Notes under the pieces: model-generated
The model's database searches: none
What the model was told of the DNA's origin: nothing
Seen by the model: only the letters and a program-made list of their open reading frames with translations
DNA from: Streptomyces chryseus
Lineage (GTDB): Bacteria; Actinomycetota; Actinomycetes; Streptomycetales; Streptomycetaceae
Assembly (NCBI RefSeq): GCF_014650755.1
Contig: NZ_BMVO01000032.1
Location: 1-57,752, forward strand
DNA length: 57,752 bases
Reading direction: 5' to 3'
Shown: positions 49,205 to 57,097 of the stretch, one piece after another
How the letters are laid out: each line of letters starts with the position of its first letter
Numbering within the stretch: position 1 is the stretch's first letter
Program-made: the position numbers and the translations under genes

Positions 49205-50035
49205 GGGCATAAAGAAAGCTCCTGGTGGACGGGGTCACAACCAAGATCACCAGTCCGCCAGGAGCTCTTGTGCTTGTCTACCCCGTCCGCCATCGATCTG
49301 TCCGGCCGCAGCCTGCAGCACCTCTCCGGTCTTCTCGCAGGTCACCGCCGCCGCATCGGTTCCCGGTGGCGTCGCCTGACCTGCGGCCGGCAGGCCCTGC
49401 TGGTCCTGGCCCACCTGCGCTGCGGTGATACCTACGCCCGCTTGGCGGCGGGATTCCGCGTCGGGTCGCCACGGTCTACCGATACATACGCGAGACCGTC
49501 GACCTCCTGGCGGCCCTCGCCCCCACGCTCGAGCAGGCCATGCGGACCGTGCGGAAGAAGGCGTACGTGATCCTCGACGGCACGCTCCTGCCGATCGACC
49601 GCATCGCTGCCGACCGGCCGTACTACTCGGGGAAGAAAAGCATCACGGGATGAACGTGCAGGTCATCGCCGATCCAGCCGGACGCCTGATCTGGGCATCG
49701 GGCGCGCTGCCGGGAGCCACGCACGACCTGACCGCGGCCCGGACCCACGGCATTCCCGCCGCCCTGGCCGCCGACGACATCAAGTGCTGGGCAGACAAGG
49801 CGTATCAAGGTGCGGGTCCTGCCATCCGCGTCCCGTTCCGGGGCAAGAACCTGCGCGGCTGGCGCCGGCGTCACAACCGGGACCACGCCAAGATCCGCAG
49901 CCTGGGCGAACGTGCCATGGCGATCCTCAAGTGCTGGCGGCTCCTGAGCAAACTCCGCTGCAGCACCACCCGGATCACATCCATCGTCCGAGCCATCGTC
50001 ACCCTCGAACTCGCCAACTGATCAAGATGGAAAAC
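49205..50035 (+). mobile_element. IS5-type insertion sequence, degenerate
   Basis: The left end carries a strong hairpin, AGCTCCTGGTGGAC (about 49218-49231) with GTCCGCCAGGAGCT (about 49253-49266), just before the transposase frame. The right end is near 50035, where lsr2-like sequence begins. Exact terminal repeats and target duplication could not be fixed by eye. Confidence 0.55.
49268..50021 (+). pseudogene. IS5-family (DDE_Tnp_4-like) transposase with two frameshifts
   Basis: Three frames together encode one transposase: SLQHLSGLLAGHRRRIGSRW and LTCGRQALLVLAHLRCGDTY (frame 2); VATVYRYIRETVDLLAALAP and KKAYVILDGTLLPIDRIAAD (frame 1) after loss of one G near 49465; then KHHGMNVQVIADPAGRLIW and KAYQGAG...HNRDHAKIRSLGERAMAILK (frame 0) after loss of one A in the A-run near 49636. 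DDE residues are recognisable (LDGT, GATHD, ERAMAILK). Two single-base deletions make it inactive. Confidence 0.8.
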
Positions 50036-50039
50036 GCTC

Positions 50040-50195
50040 ACTGGCGGTGGCGCTCGGCGGCCGGCCAAGCGCGGCCAGACCAGCCGCGGGGACGCGGCCA
50101 AGGTCCGCGAGTGGGCCCAGAGCCAGGGCATTGAGGTCAGCAGCCGCGGTCGCATCCCGGCTGACCTGATGGAACGGTACGAAGCCGCCCACTGA
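50040..50195 (+). pseudogene. lsr2 C-terminal fragment
   Basis: An open frame without a start encodes ...ARRPAKRGQTSRGDAAKVRE followed by WAQSQGIEVSSRGRIPADLM and ERYEAAH, ending TGA 50193-50195. This is the AT-hook-like DNA-binding domain of Lsr2, including the RGR motif that enters the minor groove. The N-terminal oligomerisation domain is missing, replaced by the IS5-type element, so this is a remnant. An element-borne lsr2 would have been a xenogeneic silencer. Confidence 0.8.
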
Positions 50196-50394
50196 CTAAC
50201 GCAACGCACCAACTGAGGCAGGGCCGCAGCCCCCGCCGCCCGATGGGCGGCGGGGGCTGCGGACATGAGTGGCCGGCTGCTAGAAGTAGGGTCTGCCGGC
50301 CTCGCCTCGCGCCGTACCGTAATGCCGGCGGAGGGGGTGACCGCACCGCCGCGTAGTCTCATGCCGCCGACATGACAAGACGGGGGCGTTCTCG

Positions 50395-50622
50395 ATGGGA
50401 AGTAAGCCGGTACGCGTAGCACTGGGCGAAGTGTGGCTCACCTGCCAGGTCTGCCAGGGAGACCTGTTTCGGGAGCGGCGAGTCCTGCTCAACAGCGCAG
50501 GCATGGAGTTCATGAAGTTGGCCTGGGCCGACGAGAGTGCCACCGGTCTGATCTGTTGGCAATGCGGCTACGTCCACCTCTTCGTCAACAAGGCCATCAA
50601 GCTCTATAAGGCAGACAAGTAG
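50395..50622 (+). CDS. Small zinc-ribbon-like protein
   Basis: The protein has 75 residues from ATG 50395. Two CxxC knuckles (LTCQVCQGDLF and LICWQCGYVHLF), 38 residues apart, predict one zinc ribbon; the ends are basic (KAIKLYKADK). I do not recognise a named family. Base composition is lower in G/C than the core genes. No clear partner; it stands between the lsr2 fragment and a secreted protein. Confidence 0.65.
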   Translation: MGSKPVRVALGEVWLTCQVCQGDLFRERRVLLNSAGMEFMKLAWADESATGLICWQCGYVHLFVNKAIKLYKADK

Positions 50623-50926
50623 GCGTGTGACCTTGTGCGTTCCCGTTCCCACTCCGATGCGGATGCCGAAGTCTGAGGTCTCACTCCGGCCGAAAGATTT
50701 CGTCGACACGAGCCAACTTGCGGGCGAACTGGTGGAACGTTGAACCAGGTCGGCGCCAACCTCAGATTATCCTCAGGCCTTGCCCTCAAACTCGCGTGTT
50801 GATCACTTGGCCGCTATGTTGACTGAGCCGGCTGACCAACCGGCTACGGGCATCCCAAATAGCAGCGCTTCTTGACCAGTTGCGTGCTCGCGGGTGCCTG
50901 CATCACCACGTTGGGGGAACAAACAA
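50623..50926. other. Intergenic region in the island
   Basis: About 300 bp with no convincing gene on either strand. It must hold the promoter of the secreted protein gene at 50927. Confidence 0.5.
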
Positions 50927-51676
50927 GTGAATGGCATACGTGCCCGCGCCTCTTTCCGTCGTAGGAACTCGACGGCGCTTCTCATAGCAACGACCGTTGC
51001 TGCAGGCTTGCTGACGTCGACGGGTAGCGCCCAGGCTGCACCTGGCGGCGACCCGGACATTTTCAGCCCTGCGGGCTACTCTGCCTACCTTCAAGAGCAG
51101 ACAGCTGCCACGCCTGAAGCCAAGGAAACCCTTGACGGCTTCAAGGCGCTTTCTATCAGCGACAAGAAGAAGTTCCTGGACTACCTGCGGGATCCGGAAA
51201 TCCTGAAGGCGGCTGTCGATGAGGCAGAGGGCGCGGTCGAACTGGCAGATGGGCAGACCGTAGCCCGCGAAGAAGTCAAAATTAACAAGGACGTCAGCCT
51301 GGTCTCCGAGCTGACGGAGCGCAAGGTGACGCCTCTTGCCGCCGCGGCGGGCCGGGACCATACCGTCACCTATAACGCTAACACCAAGGTGATGGGCATC
51401 AATATCACGAAGATGTCCGTGTGGGTTCGCTACCACGCCAAGCGCGGGGCTGTCACGAAGGTGTACAACAGCGGTTCCGCGAAGCAGAATTTCAACCCCG
51501 GCGTTGTACTCAGCGCCGAGAATGCGCGCCCCTGGGTAGCTAGCGGGAAGGCCCATGCTGAGACCGTGTGGGAGGGGAATCTCACCGCTCTCGGAGGCTT
51601 CATGCAGGTCGACAAGCGGCAGCATATAACAGCAGCTTGGGATGGGTCCTGGAAGGGCTCGATAAAGAACGCGTGA
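50927..51676 (+). CDS. Secreted protein of unknown function
   Basis: The protein has 249 residues from GTG 50927 (GGGGG about 10 nt upstream). Signal peptide: a basic start (RARASFRRRNS), hydrophobic core LLIATTVAAGLLTSTGS and AQA|AP cleavage. The mature part begins with a charged helical region (EAKETLDGFKALSISDKKKFLDYLRDP), then a beta-rich C-terminus with many Thr/Asn/Trp (VTYNANTKVMGINITKMSVW, ITAAWDGSWKGS). I do not recognise the family. It is followed after 34 nt by a 32-residue membrane peptide gene, probably cotranscribed. Confidence 0.72.
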   Translation: MNGIRARASFRRRNSTALLIATTVAAGLLTSTGSAQAAPGGDPDIFSPAGYSAYLQEQTAATPEAKETLDGFKALSISDKKKFLDYLRDPEILKAAVDEAEGAVELADGQTVAREEVKINKDVSLVSELTERKVTPLAAAAGRDHTVTYNANTKVMGINITKMSVWVRYHAKRGAVTKVYNSGSAKQNFNPGVVLSAENARPWVASGKAHAETVWEGNLTALGGFMQVDKRQHITAAWDGSWKGSIKNA

Positions 51677-51710
51677 CGGCAGTCGCCATCACAAGTAGGG
51701 AGAGAGCGGC

Positions 51711-51809
51711 ATGACCAAGAGTGCCAAGATCGCCATTATCCTCGCTGCCATCGCAGTCTTCGGCGTGCTCCTCGCCGGCGGAGTTCTGTTCGTGGTGACC
51801 GAGTCCTGA
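51711..51809 (+). CDS. 32-residue single-pass membrane peptide
   Basis: ATG 51711 with GGGAGAGAG upstream. MTKSAKIAIILAAIAVFGVL starts the protein, which continues as one hydrophobic helix and ends VVTES. Followed immediately by a strong terminator, so the secreted-protein gene and this peptide form a bicistronic unit. Function unknown. Confidence 0.6.
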   Translation: MTKSAKIAIILAAIAVFGVLLAGGVLFVVTES

Positions 51810-51821
51810 TTTAGCGGACGT

Positions 51822-51855
51822 GACGAGGCCGCAGCCTTCTGGCTGCGGCCTCGTC
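51822..51855 (+). terminator. Rho-independent terminator
   Basis: A perfect 15-bp stem (51822-51836 with 51841-51855, GACGAGGCCGCAGCC) and TTCT loop. Confidence 0.88.
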
Positions 51856-51913
51856 GTCATCTGCGGCTTCGACCAGCTGGCCGCGAGAGACGCGACGAGG
51901 GAAGTCGGGGAGA

Positions 51914-52060
51914 TCAGTGGCAAGCAGCGCCCGAACAAACGACGTCCCGGCCGCCTACCACGGCGTGGATGACGGCGACCGGGCAGATGGTTATGCCAGC
52001 GGCGAGGACCCAGGCGATCATCGAGTCCCGATTCCGTAGCCGATGATGGGCGCCAGTCAT
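51914..52060 (-). CDS. Possible small membrane peptide
   Basis: 48 codons from ATG 52060: a basic start (AHHRLRNRDS) and one hydrophobic segment (MIAWVLAAGITICPVAVIHA) ending in a Cys/His tail (VVCSGAACH). The frame extends upstream to 52171. No ribosome binding site is obvious, so this is tentative. Small single-pass proteins of this sort occur in actinomycete integrative elements. Confidence 0.35.
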   Translation of the reverse strand: MTGAHHRLRNRDSMIAWVLAAGITICPVAVIHAVVGGRDVVCSGAACH

Positions 52061-52129
52061 CTGTGGCCAGGTCAAGACTGACGCCAGCCTTGCGACCCTT
52101 AGCCTCGCGCTTTCATGAGGTGGCCTGTC

Positions 52130-53610
52130 CAGAGGTTGATCACAAACGCAGAAAGTGCCCTTGACCTGCAACGATAGGACTTGCTGAGGGTCCTGTTGGC
52201 TGCAAGGGAAAGAGCACTTTCCAGGTGAAGCACTCTATCGGGTCCTATCCCCGTGTCCGCGTCCAGGACGACGGCCGCCAGGTCGTCTCCCAGGCCGGGT
52301 CGGTCCTGCTCGTCGAAACGGTCCGCAAGACCGGTCTTGACCAGGCCATATCCCAGGCCCTGGCTCCGTGGCGCAAACCGCGGGCCGTCCACGATCCCGG
52401 CAAGGCCCTCCTCGACGTCGCCCTGGCGGTCGCACTGGGCGGGGACTGCCTCGCGGACGTCGCGATCCTGCGCTGTGAGCCGGCCCTCTTCGGCCCGGTC
52501 GCCTCCGACCCGACCATCTCCCGCCTGATCGCCACCCTCGCCGCCTCCGGCGAGAAAGCCCTGCAGGCCATCCGGTCCGCACGCTCCGAAGTCCGCCACC
52601 GTGCCTGGTCGTTGGCCGGCGAGAACGCCTCGGACGCCGACGGCCAGGTCGTCATCGATCTCGACGGTGTCCTCGTGATCGCCCACTCCGACAAGGAGGA
52701 CGCGGTCGCGACCTGGAAGAAGACCTACGGCCATCACCCGTTGACGGCCTTCCTCGACCACGGGCCGGGCGGAACCGGTGAACCCGTCGCCGCCTCCTGC
52801 GACCGGGAAACGCGGGCTCCAACACGGCAGCCGACCACATCACCACCGCCCAACTCGCCCTCGCCCAACTGCCGAAGAAGTACCGGCGAGGGCGGCAGAC
52901 GCTGATCCGAACGGACTCTGCCGGCGGCACCCACGACTTCGTGTCCTGGCTCGCGCGACGAGGGCGATGGCTGTCCTACTCGGTCGGCATGACGGTCACC
53001 GAAGCGATCCACGAACACGTGCTGAAGATCCCCGCATCGGCCTGGACCCCGGCCGTCGAGACCGACGGTGAGGCCCGTGACGGGGCCTAGGTCGCCGAGC
53101 TCACCGGCAAGCTCCTGGGCGGCTGGCCCAAGGGCATGCGACTGATCGTCCGAAAGGAACGACCCCATCCCGGTGCCCAGTTGAGGATCACAGACGCGGA
53201 CGGCATGCGGATCACGTGCTTCGCGACCAACACCCCTGACCGGCCGATCGCCGAACTCGAGCTCCGTCACCGGCTGCGGGCCCGGGCTGAGGACCGGATC
53301 CGGGCCGCGCGGGCCACCGGCCAGCGCAACCTGCCCCTCCACACCACAGCCCAGAACAAGGTCTGGCTCGAGATCGTCCAGATCGCGCTCGACCTGATGG
53401 CCTGGATGCCCATGCTCGCCCTCACCGGCAAGGCACGGCTCTGGGAACCCCGCCGCCTGCGATTCCGCCTGCTCTCCGCGGCCGGCCAACTCGTCACCAC
53501 CGGCCGGCGCAGGATTCTCCGCCTCACTCAGCACTGGCCCTGGACCGGCGAGATCACCGCCGCCCTCGAACGGCTCGCGCTCCTGCCCAACCCCGGCTGA
53601 CGAACAACGT
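52130..53610 (+). mobile_element. IS1380-type insertion sequence, degenerate
   Basis: Defined by the disrupted transposase 52225-53600. Upstream, AAAGTGCCCTTG (52151-52162) and GAAAGAGCACTTTC (about 52208-52221) form a local dyad near the left end. Exact ends were not determined by eye. Confidence 0.55.
52225..53600 (+). pseudogene. IS1380-family transposase with a frameshift and an in-frame stop
   Basis: The N-terminal part (VRVQDDGRQVVSQAGSVLLV, then LALAVALGGDCLADVAILR and VIDLDGVLVIAHSDKEDA with DDE acidic residues) runs in frame 1. Loss of one C near 52794 moves the reading to frame 0 (LLRPGNAGSNTAADHI, RTDSAGGTHDFVSWLARRGR), which meets TAG at 53088-53090 and then continues as GKLLGGWPKGMRLIVRKERP to TGA 53600. 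This is the full-length IS1380/DDE_Tnp_1 layout inactivated twice. Confidence 0.82.
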
Positions 53611-53761
53611 CCACCGCTCCGACGACAACATCACCCGCCCCGGGCAGTGGAACCCGGCGCCTACTCGACGCGACAGCCGGGCCACCAACCTGCCCACCAT
53701 CAGCTCCGGAAAGCGAAAGGGGCCACCGACTCCGTCGGCGGACCCTCACGAAAGATCGAGG
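53601..53761. other. Gap between IS1380 remnant and GAF gene
   Basis: 161 bp; nothing recognisable beyond the IS right end. The two genes converge here and no strong terminator hairpin is visible. Confidence 0.4.
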
Positions 53762-54496
53762 TTAGCGCCTCGCGGCTAGGGCCACACCCAGCATGCGGGC
53801 AAAGACCTCGACCAACGTGACGTCGTCCTGGTGCAGGTCACCCGGCTTGAGGCAGTCGACTGTCAGGAGCCCGAACTTCGTGTCGCCGGCCGTCACCGCG
53901 CAGGTGATGTAGGTCTTGTAGGTGTCGCTGTCGGGCTTGAGCTCTGGCGGCAGTTGATCAACATCGTGAACGAACTGGCTTGTCCCCTCGTCGAGCAGCT
54001 TCAGTACCTCTCTGCCCCGTCGGTCGCACTCCCTGAAGACGGTCACCGGCGCGACATGCCGGCCCACCCATAAGTTGTTCTGACACTTGATCTCACGGGC
54101 CCCCGGCTGCGGGCTGGGCGACTCCTCCAGGAAGCATGCTCGCGCGTCTGGCGGACCGATCAGGTTGGCCGTGAGGGCCACGATCGCCAGCTTGGTCTGC
54201 TGTTTGAGTGCCTGCCGGTCGGCCCTGTTGTTGTTGGAGACGATCTGGTCGAGATTGAGGGCCAGCGGAACCAGTACATCCTCGAACGCCCGGCGCTGGT
54301 TCTTGGTCGCTGCCTCAGCAGCCTGGTGCGCCGTGGCGACGCGGCGGTTAGCCAACCAAACCGTCGTCAGGGTAGCTATCGCTCCGATGCTGGTGATCGT
54401 CCAGAACAGCCAGTCAGCCATGTCGAGGCCGATGACCATCTGAGCGACATATGCCAGCACTGCCAGGATGCCCGCAGCGATCGCGCCCTTGCCCAC
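53762..54496 (-). CDS. Membrane-anchored GAF domain protein
   Basis: The protein has 244 residues from GTG 54496 (GGGGGG 8 nt upstream); the frame extends to ATG 54535. Two membrane helices (GAIAAGILAVLAYVAQMVIG and WLFWTITSIGAIATLTTVWL) precede a short coiled segment (ATAHQAAEAATKNQRRAFED) and a GAF-like domain to the end (CAVTAGDTKFGLLTVDCLKPGD). No kinase, cyclase or phosphatase module is attached, so it is probably a sensor subunit or regulatory partner. The TTA-free, mixed codon usage is typical of the island. Confidence 0.7.
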   Translation of the reverse strand: MGKGAIAAGILAVLAYVAQMVIGLDMADWLFWTITSIGAIATLTTVWLANRRVATAHQAAEAATKNQRRAFEDVLVPLALNLDQIVSNNNRADRQALKQQTKLAIVALTANLIGPPDARACFLEESPSPQPGAREIKCQNNLWVGRHVAPVTVFRECDRRGREVLKLLDEGTSQFVHDVDQLPPELKPDSDTYKTYITCAVTAGDTKFGLLTVDCLKPGDLHQDDVTLVEVFARMLGVALAARR

Positions 54497-54834
54497 TTGC
54501 AACCCCCCGCCCCCGGACAAATAGCCGGGAAGCACCAGTCACGAACGATACACGGAGAGTAGCCCAAGTGGGCGAAATCCGTTTCATCGGCGGCCTGTTG
54601 GGGTATTTCTCGGCTAGTGTGTCGAGTCGATAGACGTTGGCGTAGCCAGCTTCTCGACACGCGTCCATCGTCGCTTGGGGCCGCTTGCCGCCGCAAGGCA
54701 GCCGGAGACTGGCGACACCGACGCGGTGGCAGGTTTCGTTGACCGATGATGACGAGAGCTCACCTCGGGGTCAGGGACAGGCTTCCAAGGCCCGCCACGG
54801 CAACGAGGAAGCTGAGTCCTGGGGGGATTCGATC
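54497..54834. other. Intergenic region between divergent island genes
   Basis: About 340 bp; promoters for the leftward GAF gene and the rightward 71-residue protein are expected here. Short frames inside it have no ribosome binding sites or recognisable motifs. Confidence 0.4.
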
Positions 54835-55050
54835 ATGACTACACCTGCGGGTGTTTGGAACGGCATCGCTTTAGAGGCTGACCCTCGGATGAGGGAGTTT
54901 CGAGCCGACCCTGTCGCCTACATGGAGCAACGGGCCAGCACCCTTCGGTCAGGCGACTTGGACGAAGAGGAGGCGCGTCTGATGAAGCAGAAGAATCGGC
55001 GCATCCGCGTGGCGCTGTCCGACCTGCTGCACTTCTTCCGCACCAAGTGA
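54835..55050 (+). CDS. Small acidic/basic protein of unknown function
   Basis: The protein has 71 residues from ATG 54835 with GGGGGG 9 nt upstream. It reads as a soluble helical protein: a mixed N-terminus (GVWNGIALEADPRMREFRAD), an acidic helix (LRSGDLDEEEARLMKQ) and a basic end (NRRIRVALSDLLHFFRTK). I do not recognise the family. It precedes the disrupted ATPase gene. Confidence 0.55.
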   Translation: MTTPAGVWNGIALEADPRMREFRADPVAYMEQRASTLRSGDLDEEEARLMKQKNRRIRVALSDLLHFFRTK

Positions 55051-55260
55051 CATCTGCGCCCGCGCTATGCGGGCGCGGGACGACCACGAAGACCATCTGA
55101 ACGTTGACTCTGGCTCCGTCCCTTGGGCGGAGCCAGAGTCAGTTGCGCTGACAGCCGAGGTGCCTCGGAGCCGTGCGCAGAAGCGCAGCAGACGCATGAG
55201 GGCCGACAGCCCGGGCAATCGTTAGAGCTCCAGGTTCTGCCGGAACGAAAGGAGCAAGCG

Positions 55261-55831
55261 GTGGCTGCGGACCGAGAGTATTCGCAAGCCAGCCCGTTGA
55301 CCGCGATGAGCGTCGGGCAAGACTGGTCCTTCGAAGGCGCCCTGAGCGACGTTTCCGCAGCCAGGAACTGGGCCGCCGACTTCCTGTACGGCCTCGCTCC
55401 CTGGCAGCCACCAGCTTCACCTGAGATCCTACGACGACGTGCTGCTGGTCGTCACCGAACTGGCGTCAAACGCCTTCACCTATGCGCCCGGCCCCTTCAC
55501 TCTCAACTTGCAGGCCGCGATGACAGGAACGGTGCACGTCGCCGTGACCGACACCAACCCCAGCGTTCCCAGCCCGCGGCCGGTTGACCACGCCGGCCGG
55601 GGTGGACTGGGGTGGCATCTCATCAACACACTCGCGGATGAGGTCATCGCCGTGCCAGACGGTGACGGCAAGACGGCACGCCTTTCTTCCGTGGTAACCA
55701 ACGATGCTGGGTACCGCGCCGGGAGCTCGTGCCGAGTGGCCTCTCCGGGGTGGAGGCCCTGGACCGCGGACGGCACAGGGCACCCCCTCCGCCGCCCGCC
55801 TACCCGGCACGCCACTTGGGCAGGCCGTTGA
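55261..55831 (+). pseudogene. HATPase_c anti-sigma-type ATP-binding protein, frameshifted
   Basis: Starts at GTG 55261 with AGGAG 6 nt upstream. The first part (SFEGALSDVSAARNWAADFLYGLAPW) runs in frame 1; the rest continues in frame 2 as HQLHLRSYDDVLLVVTELAS with the N-box ELASNAFTYAPG and the G-box GRGGLGWHLINTLADE. The shift lies near 55400. Together they give the RsbW/SpoIIAB-like fold widespread in Streptomyces, where single-domain copies act in partner-switching. As sequenced, no functional protein would be made. Confidence 0.7.
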
Positions 55832-55859
55832 GATTGAGCCATCACCAGCACATGCTGCA

Positions 55860-55890
55860 GCGCCCGTCCCGGCAATGGGACGGGCGCTTT
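55860..55890 (+). terminator. Terminator after the ATPase remnant
   Basis: A perfect 11-bp stem GCGCCCGTCCC (55860-55870) with GGGACGGGCGC (55877-55887), 6-nt loop, then TTT. Confidence 0.82.
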
Positions 55891-55982
55891 CAAGCGGGAG
55901 AGGCTTGGGGGCGTGAGACGCAGATACTGCCGGCGCAGATGTTGACCTTGACCGGCAGGACGGTGATGCCGAACTTCGTCAT
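55890..55982 (-). CDS. Possible 30-residue two-Cys peptide
   Basis: A minus-strand frame from ATG 55982 encodes MTKFGITVLPVKVNICAGSI, then CVSRPQASPA and TGA. The two Cys are five residues apart in a hydrophobic/small-residue tail (ICAGSICVS), as in some ribosomal peptide precursors. An in-frame ATG 27 nt upstream is an alternative start. No ribosome binding site or modification enzyme is visible, so this is speculative; it may be a fragment of a lost gene. Confidence 0.25.
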   Translation of the reverse strand: MTKFGITVLPVKVNICAGSICVSRPQASPA

Positions 55983-56367
55983 GTAGGTGCATCCCGTCCC
56001 ACGCATCCGCCGCCACCCGGCGGGCTGCCCGCACACAGGCGCGCATCTGGGTGACGCGATCGCAGCAGGCGCGGCGCGGAGTCAGGGAGCCATGGGTCAG
56101 CCACGACCGAGAGTCGCCTTAGCGTCACGCAGGCGATCTCGGTGCGGATCGAGCTGCTGATGACCACCCCGCCAAGTCACGCGATAAGCGGGTCCTCGCA
56201 GTCGGCGAGCGAGCCTGAGGCGAGAGATCTTGATGCTCTCTCGAAAAATCCCGCCGAACCCCCTCCGGCCTACCTGGCCAATAGATACCCTCAAAAAGGA
56301 GGGGCTCCGCAGCTCGCTCGTGTGTTCCTTTTGTTTGCAGACACCTCTGACAGGAGGGCCTGTTACC
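55983..56367. other. Intergenic region before the kinase gene
   Basis: No convincing gene. The frame of the kinase opens at 56230, but the strong ribosome binding site AGGAGG at 56352-56357 places its start at 56368. The promoter for the kinase/RelA-SpoT unit is expected here. Confidence 0.5.
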
Positions 56368-57066
56368 ATGTCAATTCCGCGCGTCAATATTGCCTTCGCC
56401 GGTCTGACTGCGGCCGGGAAAACTACGCACGCACGGCTCCTAGCTGATCACTTGGGATACGAGTATGTATCAGCCACCCAGATCATGCTCGAAATTCTCG
56501 GCATAGCCACGCAGGACACAAAGCGGGTCTGGTTTCACCACATGGATGAGATCGAACAAGCGCGTTCTGGCGACCGTATCGATCAGGAGTTAGAGCGCCG
56601 CCTCCTTGAACTCGCCCTGGCCAAAGAAGGCTTGGTTCTCGATACCTGGGCCATGGCCTGGATCTGCCCGGACCCAATCATCCGCATCTGGATCGACAGT
56701 GACCGCCTGTCCCGTCATTGGAAGTGCTTCGTCTCGCAAGGCCAACCGCCGAAGCTGGCGTTACCTGGCTGTGCCACACTCATCGACCGGAAGGACGAAT
56801 CGACCCGCGATAGTTTTCTTCGCCGCCACAACTTCGACCTCTTCGCCGATCACGCGATGTTCGACGCCGTCTTGACCAACACTCACCTGATCAGCGAGCC
56901 CTCTCCCGTCGCGACGGAAGAGGGCATTCGGTTGTTTGCGCCGGTGGTGCAGCTCGTAGCCGACCATCTACTCGGCCGCGTCCCATGGTCCGAGGTTCAG
57001 GCCACCTTGCAAGGAGCGGACCCGCGGCAGGCCCGAAGCGTCCTGCACTTGAAGACCGCTGGCTAA
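56368..57066 (+). CDS. P-loop nucleotide (cytidylate/adenylate) kinase-like protein
   Basis: The protein has 232 residues from ATG 56368 (AGGAGG 10 nt upstream). Walker A is GLTAAGKTTHARLLADHLG (12-30) of the NMP-kinase type. An acidic switch-like strand (EGLVLDTWAMAWI) and an Arg-rich lid region (DRKDESTRDSFLRRHNFDLF) follow, as in cytidylate-kinase-like proteins. Two TTA codons (56590-56592 and 56761-56763) make its translation dependent on the bldA tRNA. It is followed after 31 nt by the RelA/SpoT-domain gene. It may phosphorylate a nucleotide used or made by that partner; this is inference. Confidence 0.75.
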   Translation: MSIPRVNIAFAGLTAAGKTTHARLLADHLGYEYVSATQIMLEILGIATQDTKRVWFHHMDEIEQARSGDRIDQELERRLLELALAKEGLVLDTWAMAWICPDPIIRIWIDSDRLSRHWKCFVSQGQPPKLALPGCATLIDRKDESTRDSFLRRHNFDLFADHAMFDAVLTNTHLISEPSPVATEEGIRLFAPVVQLVADHLLGRVPWSEVQATLQGADPRQARSVLHLKTAG

Positions 57067-57097
57067 AGAGGCCGCCTCCAGACCGGAAGGGAGCAGC

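Noticed and set aside
49425..50021. A 198-residue independent protein from the third transposase frame
   Set aside because: Its first about 75 codons translate the wrong frame of the transposase; only the part from KHHGMNV onward is real and belongs to the disrupted IS5-type transposase.
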